Shown here: piece by piece, positions 25,479 to 33,133 of the stretch
Layout of the letters: each line of letters begins with the position of its first letter
Position numbering within the stretch: position 1 is the stretch's first letter
Source of the DNA: CAWGXG01 sp963826505
GTDB lineage: Bacteria > Chloroflexota > Anaerolineae > Aggregatilineales > Aggregatilineaceae
Direction: 5' to 3'
Assembly: GCA_963826505.1 (NCBI GenBank)
Contig: CAWGXG010000008.1
Span: 744,001-808,000, forward strand
DNA: 64,000 nt
Position numbers and translations under genes: made by a program
Notes under the pieces: model-generated
What the model saw: only the letters and a program-made list of their open reading frames with translations
What the model was told of the DNA's origin: nothing
Database searches by the model: none

Positions 25479-28079
25479 TCAACTCACGTCGGCACCGAAA
25501 CTCTGCTGTGCCTGGACGCGTTTGGCCAACAGTTGATGTTCTGGTTGAGATAGAGACGGATCCTCAGCGAAAACTGTGCGGGCCTCGCGCTGTGCTAATT
25601 CAACAAGGCGTGGATTCATGGCGTCGGCCAGTCTGAACAGAGTTGAGCCGCTTTGCCTCACGCCAAGCAGGTCGCCCGGTCCGCGCAACTCCCAGTCAAT
25701 TTCCGCCAGTTTGAAGCCGTCAGTGGTGTCTTCCATCGCCCTTAGGCGCTGTTCCGCCTCAGATGATGATTTCCCGGCGATCAGCAGGCAGAACGACTTG
25801 TGCTCGCCACGCCCTACGCGTCCCCGCAATTGGTGGAGCTGCGCCAACCCGAATCGTTCCGCATTCTCGATCAGGATGACACTGGCATTCGGCACGTCGA
25901 TCCCGACCTCGATCACGGAGGTCGATACCAGGACCTGGATGTCTCCCGCTGCAAATGCAGACATCACGGAGTCCTTTTCTGCGGGAGACATGCGCCCGTG
26001 CAGCAGTCCCACGCTGTAATGGCGGAACATGGCGGCGCTAAGCCGCTCGAATTCATCCACGGCGGCCCCCACGTCTTCAAGCTGTTCCGAACTTTCGACC
26101 AGTGGGTAGATGATGAATGCCTGCCGACCCAGGTCCAACTGAGCTCGGATGAAGCTGTAGGCACGCTCGCGTTCCACGGAGCGCAACACTTTCGTTTCGA
26201 CGGGCGTACGGCCCGGCGGCATTTCGTCGATAATGCTCAGGTCCAGATCCGCATACAGGGTTAGGGCCAGCGTACGTGGAATCGGCGTGGCAGTCATCAC
26301 CAGCATGTGCGGATGCGTGCCCTTGCTGCGCAGTATTCCCCGTTGTTCTACGCCAAAGCGGTGTTGCTCATCGACGATCGCCAGCGCCAGATCGTTGAAC
26401 TCCACGCCCTGTTGGATGAGGGCGTGCGTGCCAATGACGACCTGGATGCTGCCATCGGCCAACCCGGTGTAGATTTCCTGGCGTTCGGCGTCACTGGTGT
26501 TGCCCGTCAGCAGACGGAGCGTGATCGTGTCGCCCGCCGAGGTCAGGTTCAGCAGGTTGTTGATGCTGCGCGCGTGCTGCTCGGCGAGAATACTCGTCGG
26601 AGCCATCAATGCGGCTTGTTTGCCGTGTTGTGCTGCCGCCGCAAGGGCAATAGCCGCCACGACCGTTTTGCCCGATCCCACATCACCCTGCAACAGGCGA
26701 TTCATCGGAACCTCGCGCCGCATGTCACCGAGAATGTCCTCGACGGCGCGCTGCTGCGCTGCGGTCAGCGTGTAGGGGAGGCGGCTTGTGAATTCGCCCA
26801 GCCACTCCTCTGATACGGGTAACGGTTGGCCCGGTACAGACTGCCAGGCATGGCGCTGCGCTAGCATCTTCATCTGGAACAAGAAAATTTCGTCGAAGCT
26901 GAGCCGCCGTCTGGCATAGTCGAGCCATTCCGGCGAGTCAGGGAAATGCGTTTGCTGCAACGCCCACCCCAGATCGGCAAGCTCAGTGCGATCCAGGACG
27001 CTTTCGGGGAGATGATCCGGAATACGGCTGGACCACCACTCGACGACATGGTGCATCAGACGGCGCATCGTGCGCGCAGATAGCCCCTTGGTCAGGGTAT
27101 AGACTGGGACGATTCTGCCCGTATGAAGGTTCTCGCGCTCGAGCAGCTCCCATTCCGGATTGGTCATGATGATCTGGCCGCGGAATAATTCCACGGTGCC
27201 GCTGAGTACGATCTGGCTGCCGCGCTTGAACTGGCGCTGCAACCACGGCTGGCCGAAGAAGGCCACCTGCAATAACCCTGTGCCGTCGTCCATCGTTACT
27301 AACAAATAGGGTCGCCCACCACGCCCCTGGCGTTTAGCAACCGAGCGCACCGCCGCGATGACGGTCACGGTTTCGCCCGGCACCAGGTGGTTGAGCGTGC
27401 GCATCCGGCTGTAATCGTCGTAGCGACGGGGGAATGTGAACAACATGTCTGCGACCGTGTGAATCCCCAGCTTTTGCAGCTTCTCTTCCATCTTGTCGCC
27501 TACGCGCGGCAGTGCTGTGACGGGAGACTGGAGGTCATTCACCCGACTTGCGATTTCGTCTGGGTTGAGAGCAGGGCGCGACGCACGGCGCGGCGGTCCT
27601 GCTGAGCGCTGTGAAACAGCACGCGGAGCGAGCGATTCGGTTGGTGCATACAACTCCTCGTCGTTTTCGGCTTCGTCGTTCGTCTCAGCGTCTTGATCAT
27701 CCGCTTCATCAATCACTTGGCTTGCCGGCGCTGGTGGCGGCGCTGCAGGGCGGCTGCTCGTCTGTGCATTGTCGTCAGACGGTGTGTAGGTCGAAGGTGG
27801 TAGATCGGGCGGCGCCGGAATGCGTCCCGTGATGCGTCCCAACATATAGGTAATTGAGTCGTGCCGTTCTTCGACGCGCTCTAACTTCGGGTAACGCTGC
27901 ATATGAAGCACCAACTCATCAACTAGTTGGTGATGTTCTGGTCGTTTGGCCTGTTGGTGAGCGTCTTGTTTCCAATGCTCGGCAAACGATTCCAGGCCGC
28001 CGATCACCGCCGTGTTTTTGTAATCCGTTCCTTGTTCGAGCTTCAGGATTTTTACGAGAGTTTCTAACGCCGAAGGCAT
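25479..28079 (-). CDS. recG: ATP-dependent DNA helicase RecG
   Basis: The protein has 866 aa, about 170 more than typical RecG. It remodels stalled replication forks and branched DNA. Residues 1-190 are an extra helical and then Pro/Ala/acidic linker region. The wedge/OB domain follows (LPRVGDKMEEKLQKLGIHTV; MLFTFPRRYDDYS; GETVTVIAAV). Helicase motifs: I RLLQGDVGSGKTVVAAIA, II DEQHRFG, III MTATPIPRTLALT, V VLVSTSVIEVGIDVPN, VI QLRGRVGRGEHKSFC. The C-terminus shows the RecG-specific DGFKLAEIDWELRGPGDLLG. The stop is 13 bases from the downstream end of the DegV gene. Confidence 0.95.
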   Translation of the reverse strand: MPSALETLVKILKLEQGTDYKNTAVIGGLESFAEHWKQDAHQQAKRPEHHQLVDELVLHMQRYPKLERVEERHDSITYMLGRITGRIPAPPDLPPSTYTPSDDNAQTSSRPAAPPPAPASQVIDEADDQDAETNDEAENDEELYAPTESLAPRAVSQRSAGPPRRASRPALNPDEIASRVNDLQSPVTALPRVGDKMEEKLQKLGIHTVADMLFTFPRRYDDYSRMRTLNHLVPGETVTVIAAVRSVAKRQGRGGRPYLLVTMDDGTGLLQVAFFGQPWLQRQFKRGSQIVLSGTVELFRGQIIMTNPEWELLERENLHTGRIVPVYTLTKGLSARTMRRLMHHVVEWWSSRIPDHLPESVLDRTELADLGWALQQTHFPDSPEWLDYARRRLSFDEIFLFQMKMLAQRHAWQSVPGQPLPVSEEWLGEFTSRLPYTLTAAQQRAVEDILGDMRREVPMNRLLQGDVGSGKTVVAAIALAAAAQHGKQAALMAPTSILAEQHARSINNLLNLTSAGDTITLRLLTGNTSDAERQEIYTGLADGSIQVVIGTHALIQQGVEFNDLALAIVDEQHRFGVEQRGILRSKGTHPHMLVMTATPIPRTLALTLYADLDLSIIDEMPPGRTPVETKVLRSVERERAYSFIRAQLDLGRQAFIIYPLVESSEQLEDVGAAVDEFERLSAAMFRHYSVGLLHGRMSPAEKDSVMSAFAAGDIQVLVSTSVIEVGIDVPNASVILIENAERFGLAQLHQLRGRVGRGEHKSFCLLIAGKSSSEAEQRLRAMEDTTDGFKLAEIDWELRGPGDLLGVRQSGSTLFRLADAMNPRLVELAQREARTVFAEDPSLSQPEHQLLAKRVQAQQSFGADVS

Positions 28080-28092
28080 ATCAGTTTTCCTG

Positions 28093-28938
28093 TCAGTTTT
28101 TGCGTACTACGGCTAAGCCCAGCGCTTTTGGCCCCACATGCACTCCGATGACTGGTGTGGCTTCGACGATGACGGGTTCATGATCGGGGTGAATATCTGC
28201 GAGCGCTGCAAGCAGACGCTGCGCTCCTTCAATGTTTCGAGTGTGCATGATAGCCAGCCGCTGCAAAGGCGCGGCTGCCTGTGCTGTATCGACCAGTGCC
28301 TGGAAAGCCCGATGCGCGGTACGGACACGCGTCACCGAGCTGACTACACTGTCGTACAAACGAATAATCGGTTTGATCTGAAAGAGATCGCCCATCATGG
28401 CGGCTGCCCAGCCCACACGCCCGCTGCGATGTACATATTCAAATGTATCAAGCGCTGCCCAAACGTCGGTGTAGGGTTGCGAGGCAAGCACTTTAGTCTT
28501 GATGTCTGGCGCGGCGAACTCTGCCCCAGCTAACTCGGCGGCCAGAACAACTTGCCAACCCAGGCCCATACTCAATGTGCCGCTGTCGATCAACGTGACG
28601 CGAGATGGGTCCGTGTTTTCCGCCGCCAGCCGGAAGGTATTGTAAATCCCGCTTAGCTTGGCTGGGGCCGTAATCCCAATCACGAAATCTGCATCTGCCA
28701 ACGCTTGCGCCATGACCTGTTGGACTTCTCCCAAGGGAGGTGCGGCCGTGGTCGGCAAAACCGGTGACGTGGTCAACCGCTCGTAAAAATGCTCGCGGCG
28801 GAGTTGCACGCCATCATCGGCGAGGCTCTCCTGATCGAAATTAACATAGGTCGGAACGACCCGAATGTCAAACCGTTGGATCCACGCCGGGGGAAGATCG
28901 CAGGTGCTGTCAGTCACGATCACGATACGCGACATCAC
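28093..28938 (-). CDS. DegV family fatty-acid-binding protein (FakB-like), copy 1
   Basis: The protein has 281 aa. DegV/FakB proteins bind a fatty acid and present it to FakA for phosphorylation. The family start IVTDSTCDLPPAWIQ contains the conserved Thr/Ser. VIGITAPAKLSGIYNTFRLA and TLIDSGTLSMGLGWQV follow, and the lid region has EYVHRSGRVGWAAAMMGDL and KPII. It overlaps the second copy by four bases (ATGA), so the two are translationally coupled. FakA lies just upstream in the same operon. Confidence 0.85.
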   Translation of the reverse strand: MMSRIVIVTDSTCDLPPAWIQRFDIRVVPTYVNFDQESLADDGVQLRREHFYERLTTSPVLPTTAAPPLGEVQQVMAQALADADFVIGITAPAKLSGIYNTFRLAAENTDPSRVTLIDSGTLSMGLGWQVVLAAELAGAEFAAPDIKTKVLASQPYTDVWAALDTFEYVHRSGRVGWAAAMMGDLFQIKPIIRLYDSVVSSVTRVRTAHRAFQALVDTAQAAAPLQRLAIMHTRNIEGAQRLLAALADIHPDHEPVIVEATPVIGVHVGPKALGLAVVRKN

Positions 28939-29804
28939 GCTTCTTCCTCTGCGTCGGGATCTTCGTGTGCAATGACGCCCATACCGTCCGGCCCGATCAA
29001 TGTCGCCAGGCTGGGACCGTACATCATGAGCGGGAACGTACGCCCGGGAAACTCGGCAGTCAATTGATCCTGAAGCAGGTGCGTGCGCTCGGTGGGATAG
29101 GGCGCGTTGTGCACGACGATAAGTTCTTCCAGCGCCGCGAATTCTGATACGAACTCCACCAATTTGTCGATCGCCTGAGCCTGAGTCCGGACTTTTTCCA
29201 TGGGGATCAGCTCGCCGTCCTCAATGGTGAGAAACGGTTTGACGTCTAGCATTGCGCCTAGCACGGACTGAGCTTCGCTGAGCAGCCCATTGTGACGCAG
29301 ATAGTCCAACGATTCCACGTAGAAAACCGAATAGATATGCGGCACCATCGCGCGGACGATGCGCACCACATCTTCTATCTCTGCGCCATCTTCGGCAGCC
29401 TCTGCCGCGGCTTTGACGAGCATGGCAAGGCCCACGGACGTTGTTAGAGAATCAACCGGTATGATTTCGCAGCGACCAAGCAGCGTGCGGCTCGCCATAA
29501 AGGCGTTATCCCACGCGCCGCCAAGCTGTCGGGACATGTGCAGCGAGAGTATCTGGTCGGTTTCGCGGTTGAGCTGTCGATACACTTCCGCAAAGCTCTC
29601 CGCCGATGGGGGAGTCAGAGTCGCGGCGGAGGCATTGTGTGCGGCCAGCCGGAAAAACATCTCGGCATCAAGGGTTACGCCTTCTCGGAACGTCTGACCG
29701 GCGAAATGTACCGTCTGGGGTAAGACCTGAATGGCATAGCGATCGATGACTCCAGGGTCAAGGAAGTGGGCAGAGCTATCGGTCACAATTCGAACTTTTC
29801 CCAA
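28935..29804 (-). CDS. DegV family fatty-acid-binding protein (FakB-like), copy 2
   Basis: The protein has 289 aa. It has the same fold as its neighbour: IVTDSSAHFLDPGVIDRYAI, ILSLHMSRQLGGAWDNAF, IIPVDSLTTSVGLAMLV and the lid VESLDYLRHNGLL with LDVKPFLTIEDGELIP. Identity to copy 1 looks low by eye, so the two probably prefer different acyl chains, as FakB1 and FakB2 do in Staphylococcus. The gene follows fakA by 49 bases. Confidence 0.85.
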   Translation of the reverse strand: MGKVRIVTDSSAHFLDPGVIDRYAIQVLPQTVHFAGQTFREGVTLDAEMFFRLAAHNASAATLTPPSAESFAEVYRQLNRETDQILSLHMSRQLGGAWDNAFMASRTLLGRCEIIPVDSLTTSVGLAMLVKAAAEAAEDGAEIEDVVRIVRAMVPHIYSVFYVESLDYLRHNGLLSEAQSVLGAMLDVKPFLTIEDGELIPMEKVRTQAQAIDKLVEFVSEFAALEELIVVHNAPYPTERTHLLQDQLTAEFPGRTFPLMMYGPSLATLIGPDGMGVIAHEDPDAEEEA

Positions 29805-29853
29805 ATCGGTTCTCTCCCCAGCCCTACACGGATCAAGATCGCGCGGCGCGTTG

Positions 29854-31557
29854 TTATTCCGCGCTCAGAATGAAGTGGTAGTGTGCCTGGCCACCATACA
29901 CCAGCTCAAATTCACGATCGGGGTAGATCGCGCTCAGGTCTTGCGTGAGTTGGCGGGCTTCCGGCTCGCGAATCCCGTTGCCATAATACAGTGTAATCAA
30001 TTCACAAGGACTGACACACATCTGGTCCAAGGTATCGCGAACGACGTCATTGATCGAGTCGCCAGCCACGGACAATACTCCGTCAACCAGGCCAATCACC
30101 TGGCCTTCCGAGACGTTGACACCGTTCAGCTCGACACTGCGCGTGGCGGACGTCACTTCGCCGGTGACCACGTCGTCTTTGGCGTGTAGCATCGCGTCGG
30201 CAATGGCACTGAGGTCGCCTTTGGCGTCGTAGGGCAGCAGTGCGCTGATGCCTTGCGGCATGCTGCGCGTTGGAATCACAACCACGTGCTGATCTGTCGC
30301 GAGCCGGGCAGCCTGTTCAGCCGCCAGGATGATGTTTTTGTTGTTGGGCAGCAGGATCACGTTGTGAGTGGGCACTCGTTGGATCGCGTCAAGAATTTCC
30401 TGCGTGCTCGGATTGTTCGTTTGGCCACCCATAACCATTTCGGCAGCGCCCAACTGGCGGAACACGCGCGCGATACCTTCGCCGGAGGCAACGGCTACGA
30501 TCCCAATATCATCTGGCTCGAAAACGGGAGCGTCATTGTCGATGTGGGGGACATGTAGTGGGCCGTGTGCGTCAAGACTTGACGCTTCGCGATCTCGTAC
30601 ATAGTCCTGAAATTGTGCCTGCATATTTTCAACGACGACATCGCTGATCTCGCCCAGACTCACGCCATAGCTGAGCGGAATGCCCGGATCGTGAACATGC
30701 ACATGCACCTTGATCGCTTCTTCATTGCCGACCACCACCGTTGACCAGCCCATGCGATCGATTGCAGCACGAACAGCGCTCACGTCCAGACTGCTGCCCT
30801 GGAGGATGAACTGAACGTCGTAGCCGTAGCCCATTTCGTCTTCAGGGGCCAACGTCGAGGCAAGGTCTTGCACATCTGAGGCTGTCGTCGTATGTTCCAC
30901 TTCGATCACTTCCCCGCGTAGATGCCGCAGCATCCCTTCCAGAATGTATACCAGACCGCTGCCACCGGAGTCAACTACGCCCGCTTTTTGGAGGATCGGG
31001 AGCATTTCTGGAGTTCGAGCCAGGGCATCTTTGGCACGCTCGACGATGCGATTCAACAGAACCTCCATATCGGAGGTGTCCGCCAGCGCGATCTCGGCCT
31101 CTTCGGCAGCTTCGCGCGCCACGGTCAGGATAGTGCCCTCGACTGGCTTGATGACGCCACGATAGGCCGTGTCGGCGGCTTCGCGCAACCCCTTGACGAG
31201 CAAATCCGCCGTGAGCACCGAATGATCTTTGAGCGCATGTGCGAAGCCCTGCCACAACTGGGAAAGAATCGTGCCCGAATTGCCCCGCGAGCCCATCATG
31301 GCCCCGTGCGCTATCCGACCGGCAACATAGCCAAAATGGGTATGATCCGCGTCCTCAATTTCCTTGACGGCATTGCGCATCGTCATAAGCATATTGGTTC
31401 CGGTATCGCCATCGGGCACCGGGAATACATTAAGTTGGTTAACGACGGCATGATGCCGATCGAGCCAATCGCGTCCTGCTTGTGCAAGGCGTTTTAACGC
31501 TCGCCCGTCACAGACATAGTTTTCTTCCAAAGAAGGTTGGGGAGGTTGTTCTGACAT
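29854..31557 (-). CDS. fakA: Fatty acid kinase catalytic subunit FakA (DAK2 domain, YloV-like)
   Basis: The protein has 567 aa. ATG 31557 is chosen since the DAK2 domain begins about 20 residues later; the longer frame overlaps the asp23 gene. The DAK2 kinase domain has NVFPVPDGDTGTNMLMTM (Mg-ATP-binding aspartates), GARGNSG-like MMGSRGNSGTILSQLWQG and VDSGGSGLVYILEGML. The middle domain follows (EMGYGYDVQFILQG, VHVHVHDPG), and a DegV-like C-terminal domain has ILLPNNKNIILAAEQAA. FakA phosphorylates fatty acids bound to FakB. Both partners are encoded downstream and asp23 upstream, which is the standard arrangement. Confidence 0.9.
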   Translation of the reverse strand: MSEQPPQPSLEENYVCDGRALKRLAQAGRDWLDRHHAVVNQLNVFPVPDGDTGTNMLMTMRNAVKEIEDADHTHFGYVAGRIAHGAMMGSRGNSGTILSQLWQGFAHALKDHSVLTADLLVKGLREAADTAYRGVIKPVEGTILTVAREAAEEAEIALADTSDMEVLLNRIVERAKDALARTPEMLPILQKAGVVDSGGSGLVYILEGMLRHLRGEVIEVEHTTTASDVQDLASTLAPEDEMGYGYDVQFILQGSSLDVSAVRAAIDRMGWSTVVVGNEEAIKVHVHVHDPGIPLSYGVSLGEISDVVVENMQAQFQDYVRDREASSLDAHGPLHVPHIDNDAPVFEPDDIGIVAVASGEGIARVFRQLGAAEMVMGGQTNNPSTQEILDAIQRVPTHNVILLPNNKNIILAAEQAARLATDQHVVVIPTRSMPQGISALLPYDAKGDLSAIADAMLHAKDDVVTGEVTSATRSVELNGVNVSEGQVIGLVDGVLSVAGDSINDVVRDTLDQMCVSPCELITLYYGNGIREPEARQLTQDLSAIYPDREFELVYGGQAHYHFILSAE

Positions 31558-31573
31558 GGCGACTATTGCACTT

Positions 31574-31930
31574 TCATTCAGTTCGACTGACTCGTAGACC
31601 CTGAACGTGTATATTGACTTGGGACACTGGAACCCCGATACTTTGCTCAACGGCATAACGCACGCCGTTGATCAGGCTGTTAGCGACAGAAGCAATACGC
31701 GTGCCAAACTCTATGATTACAAACACATCAATCACAATATGGTTGTCATCTTGGTGGACTTCAATCCCGCGATTAGGGTCTCGTGTCAGACTGGCGGCGA
31801 TGTCTGATGCCAGGTTGGGAGATGCCATTCCCACCACCCCGTAGGTTTGCAACGCTGCATGGCTGGCGAGGGTCGCGATAGCCTGAGGCGATATCTCGAT
31901 CGTGCCGCGCGGAGTTTCATTAGTCGTCAT
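31574..31930 (-). CDS. Asp23/Gls24 family protein (YloU-like)
   Basis: The protein has 118 aa. The family pattern is TIEISPQAIATLASHAALQT, GVVGMAS, then IVIDVFVIIEFGTRIASVAN and VSQVNIHVQGLRV. The first gene of the fak operon, it begins at ATG 31930 after GGTGAGAAG. In Firmicutes the equivalent yloU precedes yloV (fakA). Function is poorly known; it is linked to envelope stress. Confidence 0.85.
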   Translation of the reverse strand: MTTNETPRGTIEISPQAIATLASHAALQTYGVVGMASPNLASDIAASLTRDPNRGIEVHQDDNHIVIDVFVIIEFGTRIASVANSLINGVRYAVEQSIGVPVSQVNIHVQGLRVSRTE

Positions 31931-31962
31931 AAATTCTTCTCACCGAGTTTGATATACGGCCC

Positions 31963-31991
31963 TTGCATAACATCCTGCTCTATGGTAGCAT
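31963..31991 (+). promoter_or_regulatory. Promoter of rpmB
   Basis: TTGCAT (31963-31968) and TAGCAT (31986-31991) are spaced by 17 bases, with a TGG extended -10 just before. The leader to ATG 32032 is about 34 bases. Confidence 0.5.
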
Positions 31992-32031
31992 GTCGTCCGC
32001 TGATTCGGACAGATCTTGGCGAGGCATTCCT

Positions 32032-32245
32032 ATGGCAAAATGTGAAGTTTGTGGCAAAGACTCCCCAGTTTGGGCACAATGTAAGCCACTCAAACCGGAG
32101 AACTAACCGGCAGTTCAGGCCGAATATTCAGCGCATTAAAGTGATGGAGAACGGTCGCCTGGTTAGCAAGTATATGTGCACCCGGTGCATCCGTACGCTG
32201 GGCAAAGATGCTAAATTGGACCAGCCTACGGCCAGCAAAAAGTGA
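32032..32245 (+). CDS. rpmB: 50S ribosomal protein L28, with a +1 frameshift
   Basis: ATG 32032 after GAGG starts MAKCEVCGK, the zinc-type L28 N-terminus. After the AAA at 32056-32058 the frame slips by one base, and the continuation TPQFGHNVSHSNRRTNRQF is textbook L28. It ends with KYMCTRCIRTLGKDAKL at 32245. The uncorrected first frame stops after 24 codons. The corrected protein has about 70 aa and four zinc cysteines (CEVC, CTRC). As L28 is expected to be needed for ribosome function, the extra base is best read as a sequence error in GGCAAAGACT. A terminator follows directly. Confidence 0.92.
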
Positions 32246-32269
32246 TCCCGCTTGCAGGTCACACCGAAG

Positions 32270-32295
32270 AGCCAGCGCCTTAAGCTGGCTTTTTT
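32270..32295 (+). terminator. Terminator of rpmB
   Basis: AGCCAGC (32270-32276) and GCTGGCT (32284-32290) pair perfectly with a 7-base loop, followed by a T run to 32295. It faces the convergent rpe stop. Confidence 0.85.
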
Positions 32296-32300
32296 GTTGC

Positions 32301-32969
32301 CTAAAGAACGGCTGCATTGCGCAAGGCTGCTACGGCGGCGGGTATGCCTTCTGGCGCACGGAAAATCGCAGTTCCGGCGACCAGAACGTTAGCTCCATGA
32401 GCGACCACTTGAGGCGCTGTTTCGACGTCGATCCCGCCATCCACCTGCAAATCGATGGGACGTCCGAGTGCCGTGATCATCTGGCGGATTTCTCTGATTT
32501 TGGCGAGCGTCTCGGAGATAAACTGCTGCCCGCCAAAACCTGGGTTGACCGTCATGACCAGCACCATATCCACGAACGGTAGAATCTCTTTGATCAAAAC
32601 GGCAGGCGTGTGCGGGTTGAGTACAACCGCCGGATGCACGCCCGCTTTGCGAATTTGCTGGACGACACTGTGCAGATGGTTACAGATCTCGACGTGAACA
32701 GAAATGCTGTTGGCCCCGGCTTCGATGAATGCCGGGATATGCTTTTCTGGCTCGACGATCATCAGATGTACGTCCAGGGGGAGCTGTGTGACGCGTCGCG
32801 CCGCTTTGACGATCATTGGCCCCATTGAGATATTGGGGACAAAACGCCCATCCATCACGTCAATGTGAATTTGATCGCAACCGGCAGCGTCCACTTCGGC
32901 GATTTGTTCTCCGAGCCGCGTGAAGTCAGCAGCCAGGATAGATGGGGCGATCTTGATCGGTCCGGGCAC
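32301..32969 (-). CDS. rpe: Ribulose-phosphate 3-epimerase
   Basis: The protein has 222 aa. It interconverts ribulose-5-P and xylulose-5-P in the pentose phosphate or Calvin pathway. TIM-barrel motifs: IAPSILAADFTRLGEQI, IHIDVMDGRFVPNISMG (metal His and Asp), LDVHLMIVEPEKHI, LVMTVNPGFGGQQFI and LQVDGGIDVETAPQVVAHGAN. The GTG start follows AAGGAGAGACGCC. The gene is on the opposite strand to rpmB and 165 bases past the ftsK stop. Confidence 0.95.
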   Translation of the reverse strand: MPGPIKIAPSILAADFTRLGEQIAEVDAAGCDQIHIDVMDGRFVPNISMGPMIVKAARRVTQLPLDVHLMIVEPEKHIPAFIEAGANSISVHVEICNHLHSVVQQIRKAGVHPAVVLNPHTPAVLIKEILPFVDMVLVMTVNPGFGGQQFISETLAKIREIRQMITALGRPIDLQVDGGIDVETAPQVVAHGANVLVAGTAIFRAPEGIPAAVAALRNAAVL

Positions 32970-33038
32970 GGCGTCTCTCCTTGTAACCCTTGCGCGGGTA
33001 TCTTAACTGATCCCGTCGCGAAAATCCATACGCAAAAC

Positions 33039-33060
33039 GTGCCTTGACGCGTCAAGGCAC
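33039..33060 (-). terminator. Perfect palindrome, probable ftsK terminator
   Basis: A 22-base perfect palindrome has arms GTGCCTTGACG and CGTCAAGGCAC. Read on the minus strand it is followed by GTTTTGCG. It lies about 75 bases past the ftsK stop. With no central loop it must open a few base pairs to fold, so a protein-binding site is an alternative. Confidence 0.5.
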
Positions 33061-33133
33061 GGCAACATTCAGGCGCGCGCATTCGCTCGCCGGGTTGGGA
33101 TGCCAAGAGAGCACGCGGGTATTTGGTGGAAGT

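Noticed and set aside
32032..32245. Programmed +1 frameshift in rpmB
   Set aside because: No slow codon or stop at the shift as in prfB, and five other genes show the same one-base surplus; sequence error is simpler.
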